Assembly (NCBI RefSeq): GCF_000153725.1
Contig: NZ_DS022276.1
Span: 1,135,990-1,199,989 of the forward strand
Reading direction: 5' to 3'
Length of the DNA: 64,000 bases
Origin: Salipiger bermudensis HTCC2601
GTDB taxonomy: Bacteria > Pseudomonadota > Alphaproteobacteria > Rhodobacterales > Rhodobacteraceae
Positions 25,270 to 32,806 of the stretch are shown here, one piece after another (position 1 is the first letter of the stretch; each line of letters opens with the position of its first letter). The notes beneath the pieces are model-generated. The model was not told where the DNA came from. It saw only the letters and a list, made by a program, of their open reading frames with translations, and did no database searches. A program made the position numbers and the translations under genes.

Positions 25270-25929
25270 CTACCCCTCCAGCGCTGCCGCGATCTGCTCC
25301 ATCCCCTGCCGCACGTCCTGCTCCATCGCCTCTGCCGCAGCCTCGGCATCCCGGGCCTCGAGCGCATCAAGGATGGCCTTGTGCAAGTCAGGCAGGTTGC
25401 GGGTGCCGAACTGGCCGCAGACCACGCGCAGCGACGGACCGAAGCGCAGCCACAGCCCCTCGACCAGATCGGTGAGAATCGGTGCGCCCGCGATCTCGTT
25501 CAGCTCGGTGTGGAACTGGTGATTCTCGACGAGGTAGCCGGTGACGTCGCCCTTGCCGATCGCCGCATCGAGCCGCGCGTCCGTGGCACGTAGCCGCGCC
25601 ACGCCGTCGGCACTGCAGCGCTGTGCCGCGCGCCGCGCCAGCTGCGGCTCGAGCGCCACGCGCGCCAGCGTCAGCTCCTCCACCGCCGCCGCATCAAGCA
25701 CCGGCACGGTGATCCGCCGGTTGCCCTGGAACACCAGTGCGCCCTCAGCGATCAGCCGCCGCAGCGCCTCGCGCACCGGGGTCATGCCGACCTCGAGCCG
25801 CTCGACCAGCCCCTGGATCGTCACAGGCTGCCCGGGCGCGAGTTCGCCGAAGAGAATCATGTCCCGCAGGCGGCGGTAGACCACCTCGTGAGTCGGGAGC
25901 CCCGCGCTGTCTGCCCGCATATTCACCAT
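25270..25929 (-). CDS. GntR family regulator, FCD subfamily
   Basis: About 219 residues. The N-terminal GntR winged helix reads LRDMILFGELAPGQPV and then VGMTPVREALRRLIAEGAL. The C-terminal all-helical FCD domain has the metal-binding pattern with H-x-x-F-H (ENHQFHTELNEIAG) and later LPDLHKAILDALEARD. AGGAGG lies close to three possible starts (ATG 25929, GTG 25926, ATG 25920), so the exact first residue is open. It sits between the divergent aminotransferase and the potF operon, and the shared palindromes suggest that it controls both. The inducer is probably a polyamine or a catabolite, which is inference. Confidence 0.88.
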   Translation of the reverse strand: MVNMRADSAGLPTHEVVYRRLRDMILFGELAPGQPVTIQGLVERLEVGMTPVREALRRLIAEGALVFQGNRRITVPVLDAAAVEELTLARVALEPQLARRAAQRCSADGVARLRATDARLDAAIGKGDVTGYLVENHQFHTELNEIAGAPILTDLVEGLWLRFGPSLRVVCGQFGTRNLPDLHKAILDALEARDAEAAAEAMEQDVRQGMEQIAAALEG

Positions 25930-26000
25930 CTGCCTCCTGCTTGACCAAACCGCCCGCCAAGCCATCTTGCACGGCATGTTGGGCCGTGGAAACATCTCTC

Positions 26001-26033
26001 ATGTTGCCAACGGGTGCAACATTTGATCAAATT
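26001..26033 (+). promoter_or_regulatory. Two palindromes in the potF promoter
   Basis: ATGTTGC (26001-26007) and GCAACAT (26016-26022) form a perfect 7-bp inverted repeat with an 8-bp spacer. Next to it is the perfect 12-bp palindrome ATTTGATCAAAT (26021-26032). They lie 45-77 bp before potF. The second motif recurs upstream of the aminotransferase. Confidence 0.65.
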
Positions 26034-26077
26034 CAGGGGCCACGGGGCGGCAAGACCCCATGACCAACCGGGAGCAC

Positions 26078-27166
26078 ATGATGAAGACACCCTTTCTGAC
26101 CCTCACCGCGACCCTCGCCCTGACCGCCGGACTGGCGCAGGCCGACGAGGTCCGGGTCTACAACTGGTCCGACTATATCGACGAGAGCCTGCTGGCCAAG
26201 TTCGAGGAAGAGACCGGCATCGACCTGATCTATGACGTGTTCGACAGCAACGAGGTGCTCGAGACCAAGATGCTCGCCGGCGGCTCGGGCTACGACGTGG
26301 TGGTGCCCACCGGCACCTTCCTGCAACGCCAGATCATGGCCGGCGCGTTCCAGCCGCTCGACAAGTCGAAGCTGCCCAACATCGACAACATGTGGGACGT
26401 GATCTCGGACCGGACCTCGAAATACGACCCCGGCAACGAATACGCCATCAACTACATGTGGGGCACCACCGGCCTCGGCGTGAACGAACCCAAGGTGCGC
26501 GAGATCCTCGGCGAAGACGCCCCCGTGACCTCGTGGGACCTCGTCTTCGATCCGGCGAACATGGAAAAGCTCGCCGAATGCGGCGTGATGTTCCTCGACG
26601 CCCCGGCCGAGATGATCCCGGCGGCACTGAACTACATCGGCGAGGATCCTGACAGCCACGATCCCGACGTGATCGCCAAGGCCGAAGACGTGTTCATGCC
26701 GATCCGCCCCTACATCCAGAAATTCCACAGCTCGGAATACATCAACGCGCTGGCCAATGGCGACGTCTGCGTGGCGGTCGGCTGGTCCGGCGATATCCTG
26801 CAGGCCCGCGACCGCGCCGCCGAGGCCGACAACGGCGTCGAGGTGTCCTACTATGCCCCCGACGAGGGTGCGCAGATGTGGTTCGACCAGATGGCGATTC
26901 CGGTCGACGCGCCGAACCCCGAGGCGGCGCACACCTTCCTGAACTTCATCATGGATGCCGAGAACATGGCGGCGGCGTCGAACTACGTCTACTACGCCAA
27001 CGGCAACGAGGCCTCGCAGCAGTATCTCGAGGAGGACGTGATCGGCGATCCGGCGATCTACCCGACGCCGGAGGCGATGGAGAACACCTACACCACCACG
27101 CCCTACGAGCCCCGCGTGCAGCGCACCGTCACGCGCCTCTGGACCAAGATCAAGTCCGGCACCTGA
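26078..27166 (+). CDS. potF: Polyamine (putrescine-type) ABC transporter substrate-binding protein
   Basis: A 362-residue periplasmic receptor with signal peptide (MKTPFLTLTATLALTAGLAQA). The mature N-terminus DEVRVYNWSDYIDESLLAKFEEETG is the family hallmark of PotD/PotF, here split as VYNWSDYID and FEEETGIDLIYDVFDSNE. Later marks are YEVVVPTGTFL-like YDVVVPTGTF, NYMWGTTGLGVNE and VGWSGDILQARDRA. Tandem ATGs at 26078 and 26081 follow GGGAG; the second has better spacing. It heads a potFGHI operon that also contains an amine oxidase. Putrescine is favoured over spermidine because of the neighbouring aminotransferase and oxidase. Confidence 0.92.
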   Translation: MMKTPFLTLTATLALTAGLAQADEVRVYNWSDYIDESLLAKFEEETGIDLIYDVFDSNEVLETKMLAGGSGYDVVVPTGTFLQRQIMAGAFQPLDKSKLPNIDNMWDVISDRTSKYDPGNEYAINYMWGTTGLGVNEPKVREILGEDAPVTSWDLVFDPANMEKLAECGVMFLDAPAEMIPAALNYIGEDPDSHDPDVIAKAEDVFMPIRPYIQKFHSSEYINALANGDVCVAVGWSGDILQARDRAAEADNGVEVSYYAPDEGAQMWFDQMAIPVDAPNPEAAHTFLNFIMDAENMAAASNYVYYANGNEASQQYLEEDVIGDPAIYPTPEAMENTYTTTPYEPRVQRTVTRLWTKIKSGT

Positions 27167-27179
27167 TCCGCGACTGACC

Positions 27180-27207
27180 GGCCCGCGCCTTTGCGAAGGC
27201 GCGGGCC
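27180..27207 (+). terminator. Attenuator-like hairpin between potF and potG
   Basis: GGCCCGCGCCTT (27180-27191), loop TGCG, AAGGCGCGGGCC (27196-27207), then TTTCT. This 12-bp perfect stem sits in the 67-bp gap inside the operon. It probably ends most transcripts after potF, so the receptor is made in excess over the ATPase and permeases. Confidence 0.75.
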
Positions 27208-27233
27208 TTTCTCTGACAGGACGTATCCCGCAC

Positions 27234-28673
27234 ATGGCCCAGACCGTCTTTGCCCCCTGGGAAGACCCAGAGCAGAAGCCTCTCATCGAGTTTCGCAATG
27301 TGACCAAGCGCTTCGGCGAGTTCACCGCGATCGACGATCTCTCGCTCAACATCTACGAGCGCGAGTTCTTCGCCCTGCTCGGCCCCTCGGGCTGCGGCAA
27401 GACGACGATGATGCGGATGCTCGCGGGCTTCGAGAGCGTCACCGAGGGCCATATCTGGCTGGGCGGGCAGGACATCATCAACGTGCCGCCGAACAAGCGC
27501 CCGGTGAACATGATGTTCCAGAGCTACGCGCTGTTCCCGCACCTGTCGATCTGGGACAACATCGCCTTCGGCCTGCGGCGCGAGAGCAAGGACAAGGCGA
27601 TGATCGAGGAGCGCGTCGAGGAGATGCTGCGCCTCACCCGCCTGACCAAGTTCGCCAGGCGCAAGCCGCACCAGATCTCCGGCGGCCAGCGGCAGCGCGT
27701 GGCGCTGGCGCGCAGCCTCGCCAAGGCGCCGAAACTGCTGCTGCTCGACGAGCCGCTTGGCGCGCTCGACAAGAAGCTGCGTGAAGAAACGCAGTTCGAG
27801 CTGATGGACATTCAGGAAAAGACCGGCACCACTTTCGTGATCGTGACCCACGACCAGGAAGAGGCGATGACCGTGGCCTCCCGCATCGCGGTGATGGACG
27901 AGGGCCGGCTGGTGCAGGTCGACACGCCCGACGTGATCTACGAGGCGCCGAACTCGGTCTACGTGGCGGATTTCATCGGCGACGTGAACCTCATTCCCGG
28001 TACCGCCAAACCGCGCCCTGCCGAGCCGGAGGCGCCCGCCCCGGAGCCCGCTCCGGCCGCGGTCGAAGACGCCGCGCCCGCGGTGGAGGGGACTTCCCCC
28101 GAGGCCACCGCGCAGGCCAAGGTCCAGACCGACGCTCGCCTGCCCGCCCCCAACGCGCGCGGCGAGTGGCTGTACAAGAAGGTCTTCGCCCGCTTCATGG
28201 GCCAGCGCGACCTCGCAACGCCGCAACTGCCCCCGCCAAGCCCCGAAGAGCTCGCCGCGGCCCGCAAGGCCGAGGCCAAAGCCGCCGCAAAACCCGCGCC
28301 GGCTCCCGCCCCGGCGCCAAAGCCGGCGATCAAGCCCGGAGGCATCCTCATCGACTGGGCCGAAGGCCAGCCGCCGATCATCGCCGCAAATGGCGATCCG
28401 GCGCTCGACGGCAAGCCGGTGACCCTGTCGATCCGGCCCGAGAAGGTCACCATCGACCTCGAAAAGCCCGACCGGCCCAACGTGCTGCCCGGCAAGGTCA
28501 TCGACATCGCCTATCTCGGCAACATCTCGACCTACCATGTCGAGCTGGCCAGCGGGCAGATGGTCAAGGCGCAGATGGTCAACGCCCGGCGTCTCTCGAA
28601 CCGGCACATTACCTGGGAAGACGCGGTCTGGATCGGCTTTACCGAGACCGCCGGCGTCGTGCTCGAGGAGTAA
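27234..28673 (+). CDS. potG: Polyamine ABC transporter ATP-binding protein with a long Ala/Pro-rich insertion
   Basis: A 479-residue ATPase, about 100 longer than usual PotG/PotA. Walker A GPSGCGKTT is at 50-58, the signature ISGGQRQR at 148-155, Walker B LLLLDEP ends at 174, and the switch His is in VTHDQEE. The C-terminal TOBE region is split. Residues about 258-370 are an insertion with two Ala/Pro/Glu-rich stretches around a basic-aromatic segment (EWLYKKVFARF). The TOBE fold resumes at SIRPEKVTID. It powers uptake through PotH and PotI. The insertion is unlike the E. coli proteins and its role is unknown. Confidence 0.9.
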   Translation: MAQTVFAPWEDPEQKPLIEFRNVTKRFGEFTAIDDLSLNIYEREFFALLGPSGCGKTTMMRMLAGFESVTEGHIWLGGQDIINVPPNKRPVNMMFQSYALFPHLSIWDNIAFGLRRESKDKAMIEERVEEMLRLTRLTKFARRKPHQISGGQRQRVALARSLAKAPKLLLLDEPLGALDKKLREETQFELMDIQEKTGTTFVIVTHDQEEAMTVASRIAVMDEGRLVQVDTPDVIYEAPNSVYVADFIGDVNLIPGTAKPRPAEPEAPAPEPAPAAVEDAAPAVEGTSPEATAQAKVQTDARLPAPNARGEWLYKKVFARFMGQRDLATPQLPPPSPEELAAARKAEAKAAAKPAPAPAPAPKPAIKPGGILIDWAEGQPPIIAANGDPALDGKPVTLSIRPEKVTIDLEKPDRPNVLPGKVIDIAYLGNISTYHVELASGQMVKAQMVNARRLSNRHITWEDAVWIGFTETAGVVLEE

Positions 28674-28676
28674 GCC

Positions 28677-29567
28677 ATGCGCCGCTTCGCCCTGATCGCC
28701 ATCCCGTATTTCTGGCTGCTGATCCTGTTCCTCGTTCCCTTCGTGATCGTGCTCAAGATCTCGCTGTCGGACGTGGCGCTGGCCCGACCGCCCTACACGC
28801 CGCAACTCGACCTCAGCGCTGGCTGGGAGGGGCTGCGCGCCTTCTTCTCCGAGCTCGATTTCGAGAACTTCGTCTTCCTGACCACCGACGATCTCTATTG
28901 GAAGGCCTATGTCAGCTCGCTCAAGATCGCGCTGGTCTCGACCCTGCTGACCCTGCTGGTGGGCTATCCCATCGCCTACGGCATGGCGCGCGCCCCGAAC
29001 GAATGGCGCCCGACCCTGCTGATGCTGGTGATCCTGCCGTTCTGGACCTCGTTCCTGATCCGTGTCTATTCGTGGATGGGAATCCTGTCGAACGAGGGCA
29101 CGCTCAACACCGTGCTGCTCTGGCTCGGGGTGATCGACACGCCGCTGCAGATCATGAACACCAACACCGCGGTCTATATCGGCATCGTCTACACCTATCT
29201 GCCCTTCATGGTGCTGCCGATCTACTCGGCGCTCGAGAAGATGGACGAAAGCCTGATCGAGGCCGCCGAGGATCTCGGCTGCTCCAAGCTCGCCGCCTTC
29301 TGGCTGGTGACCTGGCCGCTCTCGCGCAACGGCATCATCGCCGGCTGCTTCCTGGTGTTCATCCCGGCCATCGGCGAATTCGTGATCCCCTCGCTGCTCG
29401 GCGGCTCCGGCACGCTGATGATCGGCAAGGTGCTGTTCGAGGAGTTCTTCTCCAACCGTGACTGGCCGGTGGCCTCGGCGGTGGCGGTGATCCTTCTGCT
29501 GATCCTGATCATCCCGATCATCCTGTTCCAGCGCAACGAGCAGAAGGCACGGGAGGCCGAAGGATGA
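28677..29567 (+). CDS. potH: Polyamine ABC transporter permease (PotH-type)
   Basis: A 296-residue inner-membrane permease with six membrane segments. The cytoplasmic EAA coupling loop reads EAAEDLGCSKLAAFWLVTWPLS. Other family marks are YPIAYGMARAP, LVILPFWTSFLIRVYSWMG and IPAIGEFVIPSLLGG. It starts 3 bp after potG and overlaps potI by 4 bp. It forms the channel heterodimer with PotI. Confidence 0.93.
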   Translation: MRRFALIAIPYFWLLILFLVPFVIVLKISLSDVALARPPYTPQLDLSAGWEGLRAFFSELDFENFVFLTTDDLYWKAYVSSLKIALVSTLLTLLVGYPIAYGMARAPNEWRPTLLMLVILPFWTSFLIRVYSWMGILSNEGTLNTVLLWLGVIDTPLQIMNTNTAVYIGIVYTYLPFMVLPIYSALEKMDESLIEAAEDLGCSKLAAFWLVTWPLSRNGIIAGCFLVFIPAIGEFVIPSLLGGSGTLMIGKVLFEEFFSNRDWPVASAVAVILLLILIIPIILFQRNEQKAREAEG

Positions 29568-30382
29568 GACGCTTTTCCTGGTTCAACGTCACGTCGCTGA
29601 CGCTCGGCTTCGCCTTCCTCTATCTCCCGATGGTCCTGCTGGTGGTCTACAGCTTCAACGAGAGCCGCCTGGTCACCGTCTGGGCCGGCTTCTCGACCAA
29701 GTGGTACGGCGAGCTTCTGCGCAACGAAGAGTTCCTCGACGCCGCCTGGGTGACGCTCAAGGTCGCGGTGTTCTCCTCGACCATCGCCACGGTGCTTGGC
29801 ACCATGGCGGCCTACGTGCTGGTGCGCGCCGGGCGCTTCCGGGGCCGCACGCTGTTCTCGGGGATGATCTATGCGCCGCTCGTCATGCCCGAGGTAATCA
29901 CCGGCCTGTCGCTGCTGCTGCTCTTCATCGGCATCGGGCTCGATCGCGGCGTGCTGACCATCGTGCTGGCCCACACCACTTTCTCGATGTGCTACGTCTC
30001 GGTGGTGGTGTCGTCGCGGCTCACCAGCTTCGACCGCTCGCTCGAAGAGGCGGCGCTCGATCTTGGCTGCTCGCCCTTCGAGGCGTTCCGGCTGGTGACC
30101 CTGCCGATCATCGCACCCGCGGTGATCTCGGGCTGGCTGCTGGCCTTCACCCTGTCGCTCGACGACCTGGTGATCGCGAGCTTCACCACCGGCCCCTCGG
30201 CCACCACCCTGCCAATCAAGATCTTCTCGGCGGTGCGTCTCGGCGTCAGCCCCGAGATCAACGCGCTCTCGACCCTCCTGATCGGCATCGTCACCGTCGG
30301 CGTCATCACCGCCTCGATCGTGACCAAGCGGGCGGCGGTGGCGCAGGCGCGTGACGAACAGGCGGCCGAGCGCAACGAATGA
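29564..30382 (+). CDS. potI: Polyamine ABC transporter permease (PotI-type)
   Basis: A 272-residue permease with six membrane segments. The N-terminus has FLYLPMVLLVVYSFNESRLV, typical of PotI/PotC. The EAA loop is EEAALDLGCSPFEAFRLVTLP, and TLSLDDLVIASFTTGP is a strong family signature. ATG overlaps the potH stop by 4 bp, and its own stop overlaps the amine-oxidase start by 4 bp. It pairs with PotH to form the translocation path. Confidence 0.93.
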   Translation: MRRFSWFNVTSLTLGFAFLYLPMVLLVVYSFNESRLVTVWAGFSTKWYGELLRNEEFLDAAWVTLKVAVFSSTIATVLGTMAAYVLVRAGRFRGRTLFSGMIYAPLVMPEVITGLSLLLLFIGIGLDRGVLTIVLAHTTFSMCYVSVVVSSRLTSFDRSLEEAALDLGCSPFEAFRLVTLPIIAPAVISGWLLAFTLSLDDLVIASFTTGPSATTLPIKIFSAVRLGVSPEINALSTLLIGIVTVGVITASIVTKRAAVAQARDEQAAERNE

Positions 30383-31698
30383 AACGTATTTACGAGGCCC
30401 CGGCCTACGGGCCACAGGGCAAATGCTACTGGGCCGATACGGTCGAGGGCGACGACTGGCCGGCCCTGCCCGGCCCGCGCCACAGCGAGGTCGCGATCAT
30501 CGGCGGCGGGTTCACCGGCCTTTCGGCGGCGCTTCACCTTGCACAGGACGGGGTCGAGGTCACCGTGCTCGAGGCCGGTCACGCGGGCTACGGGGCCTCG
30601 GGGCGCAATGGCGGGTTCTGCTGCCTCGGCGGGTCCAAGGGCTCGAGCGGCTACCTGCGCCGGCGTTACGGCGAGTCCGCCCTGCGCGGCTGGCGCGCCA
30701 CCGAGAAGGCCGCCGTCGCCACCGCGCGCGGCCTGATTGACGCGCACGGCATCGAGGCTGACACCCATTCCGAGGGCGAGACCCTGATCGCCCACTCGCC
30801 GCGCGCCTTCGCCAAGCTGCGCGACGGGATCGAGGAGACCGAGCGCGAATACGGCGTCACCCCGCAGCTCATCGAGCTCGAGGAGATGGCGGCGCAAGGG
30901 CTTTCGGGGCCGTTTTTCGGCGCCATGACCACGCCCATCGGCATCGCGCTCAACCCGCGCAAGTACCATGCCGGGCTCGCCCGCGCCGCCCAGTCTGCCG
31001 GGGCCGTGCTGCACGGCCACAGCCCGGTCACCGCGCTGCGCAGGGGTGCGCGCTGGGAGCTCGAAACCCCGCACGGCACGGTCACTGCCGACCGCGTGAT
31101 CCTCGCCACCAACGGCTATTCCTCGGAAGACCTGCCCGACTGGCTGCGCGCCCGCTACCTGCCGGTACAGTCCAGCGTCATCGTGACAGCCCCGCTGGAG
31201 CAGGAGCAAATCGACGCGCAGGGCTGGAGCTCGCACCAGATGGCCTATGACACGCGGGTGCTGCTGCATTACTTCCGCCTGATGCCGAACGGGCGGTTCC
31301 TGTTCGGGATGCGCGGCGGGCTGACCGCGACGCCGCGGGCGCGGGACTCGATCTCGCGCAAGATCCGTGCCGATTTCGCCCGCATGTTCCCGGCCTGGCA
31401 GGATGTCGAGATCACCCATGAATGGGACGGGCTGGTGTGCCTGATGGCGAGCCTGACGCCCTTCGCCGGCGCGGTACCGGATCATCCCGGGTTGTTTGCC
31501 GGCATGGGCTATCACGGCAACGGCGTCGCCATGGCGAGCCACACGGGCATGGTGCTGGCCGATCTGGTGCAGGGCAAACCGCCGCGCGGGCCCTACCCCG
31601 AGGTCATGCGTCATCCCCCGCGCCGCTTTCCGCTGGGCCGCTGGCGCCGGGCGCTGCTGGCCCCGGCCTACGCCACGGCGACGCTGTTCGATCTTTGA
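30379..31698 (+). CDS. FAD-dependent amine oxidase (gamma-glutamylputrescine oxidase-like, DAO family)
   Basis: A 439-residue DAO-fold flavoprotein. The ADP-binding motif IIGGGFTGLSAALHLAQ is at about residues 37-53, followed by the GASGRNGGFCC flavin segment. The C-terminal GYHGNGVAMASHTGMVLADL contacts FAD. It resembles PuuB/OrdL oxidases that act on gamma-glutamylputrescine or other secondary amines, releasing hydrogen peroxide. Its start is coupled to potI, so it is part of the polyamine operon. No PuuA-type glutamylation ligase is seen in the window, so it may act on another amine. A gamma-glutamyltransferase gene lies 1.1 kb away on the other strand. Confidence 0.85.
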   Translation: MKRIYEAPAYGPQGKCYWADTVEGDDWPALPGPRHSEVAIIGGGFTGLSAALHLAQDGVEVTVLEAGHAGYGASGRNGGFCCLGGSKGSSGYLRRRYGESALRGWRATEKAAVATARGLIDAHGIEADTHSEGETLIAHSPRAFAKLRDGIEETEREYGVTPQLIELEEMAAQGLSGPFFGAMTTPIGIALNPRKYHAGLARAAQSAGAVLHGHSPVTALRRGARWELETPHGTVTADRVILATNGYSSEDLPDWLRARYLPVQSSVIVTAPLEQEQIDAQGWSSHQMAYDTRVLLHYFRLMPNGRFLFGMRGGLTATPRARDSISRKIRADFARMFPAWQDVEITHEWDGLVCLMASLTPFAGAVPDHPGLFAGMGYHGNGVAMASHTGMVLADLVQGKPPRGPYPEVMRHPPRRFPLGRWRRALLAPAYATATLFDL

Positions 31699-31865
31699 GA
31701 GGGTACGACCTTTCGGGATCAGGACGCCGCCGCGCATCGTCGGGCCGCGGATCGGCGATACCAGTGCAGAATCCCTCGATTTATCCCCGCCAAACCCGAA
31801 GGACCTCACAGCTCGGCACCCAGCCCGACCAAATCGCCGGTCCGGGGGCAGCCCGACAATGGCGC

Positions 31866-31930
31866 GCCTCTCGGCGTTTGCTTGCAAACGCCTGCCGGCA
31901 ACACATCGCAGAACGCGATGTGTGAGAGGC
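31866..31930. other. Perfect three-way-junction element (65 nt)
   Basis: Three nested helices pair without mismatch. P1 is GCCTCTC (31866-31872) with GAGAGGC (31924-31930). P2 is GGCGTTTG (31873-31880) with CAAACGCC (31885-31892), loop CTTG. P3 is ACACATCGC (31901-31909) with GCGATGTGT (31915-31923), loop AGAAC. P2 and P3 are joined by TGCCGGCA (31893-31900), itself an 8-bp palindrome, and the other junction strands have zero length. It lies in the 341-bp gap between convergent genes and lacks a T-run. It could be a structured RNA, an extragenic repeat or a cruciform site. I do not recognise a named family. Confidence 0.6.
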
Positions 31931-31983
31931 AGCCTGCGGCCTTGATTCCGCGCTGGTCTCCGCTCGATTGCCCCAAGACGACA

Positions 31984-32017
31984 AGGCCCCCGGCGCAGAA
32001 AATTGCGGCGAGGGCCT
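31984..32017 (-). terminator. Possible terminator hairpin after the SDR gene
   Basis: AGGCCCCCGGCGC (31984-31996) pairs at 11 of 13 positions with GCGGCGAGGGCCT (32005-32017). On the minus strand it follows the SDR stop by 23 nt, with only TTGTCG behind it. A weak or Rho-assisted end is possible. The rest of 31699-32039 shows no gene. Confidence 0.4.
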
Positions 32018-32039
32018 CGCAACTCAAATCCCCAAATCC

Positions 32040-32774
32040 TCAGGCGTGCTGGCCGCCATTCACGTCGACCGAGGCGCCGTTGACGTAGGAGGCCTGCTCC
32101 GAGCACAGGAACAGCACCACCCGTGCCACCTCGTCGGGTTTGCCCAGCCGCCGCAGCGGGATGATCTCGGTCATCTCTTCCGTGCCCGGCGACAGGATCT
32201 CGGTCTCAATCTCGCCCGGCGTCACGAGGTTCACCCGCACGCCGCGGGGGCCAAGCTCGGCCGCCGCCTCGCGGGTCAGCGCGTCGAGCGCCGCCTTCGA
32301 GCAAGCATAAGCCGCGCCGGCATAGGGGTGCACCCGCTTGCCCACGATCGAGCCCACGTTGACCACCGCGCCGCGCGCCTGCTCGAGCTCCGGCAGAAGG
32401 TCGCGCATCAACGCCGCCGGCCCCAACAGGTTGACCGACAGCACCTGCTGCCAGACCTCGTCGCTGCTCTCGGCGATGCCGAGCCGCGCGCCGTCCTCGC
32501 CCTTGGGCGAAATCCCGGCATTGTTGACGATGGCGTGCAAGCCGCCCTCGCCCAGCGTCTCGCGCACCCGCGCCACAAGGTCGGCGCGCGCGTCCGCGTC
32601 GGCCAGATCGCCCTGGAAATGGTCGGTCGAGCCCGCGTGCCACGGGCAGCGCGAATCGAACGCGGTGCGCGACACGGTCAGCACCCGCCAGCCCGCTGCC
32701 TGGAACACCTTCACGGTGGCATGGCCGATGCCCCGGCTCGCGCCGGTCAGCAGCAGTGTCTTTTGTTCTGTCAT
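32040..32774 (-). CDS. SDR family oxidoreductase
   Basis: A 244-residue classical SDR. The cofactor motif TGASRGIG is at residues 10-17, NNAGIS near 88, and the catalytic part is VGSIVGKRVHPYAGAAYACSKAAL with Ser, Tyr and Lys. The end ASYVNGASVDVNGGQHA is a standard SDR C-terminus, close to glucose/gluconate-dehydrogenase-like and FabG-like enzymes. It follows the gamma-glutamyltransferase gene by 32 bp on the same strand, so they form a small operon. The pairing gives no clear substrate. Confidence 0.85.
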   Translation of the reverse strand: MTEQKTLLLTGASRGIGHATVKVFQAAGWRVLTVSRTAFDSRCPWHAGSTDHFQGDLADADARADLVARVRETLGEGGLHAIVNNAGISPKGEDGARLGIAESSDEVWQQVLSVNLLGPAALMRDLLPELEQARGAVVNVGSIVGKRVHPYAGAAYACSKAALDALTREAAAELGPRGVRVNLVTPGEIETEILSPGTEEMTEIIPLRRLGKPDEVARVVLFLCSEQASYVNGASVDVNGGQHA

Positions 32775-32806
32775 GGCTTCGCCTTTCCGCCCGTGCGACT
32801 CACGGC

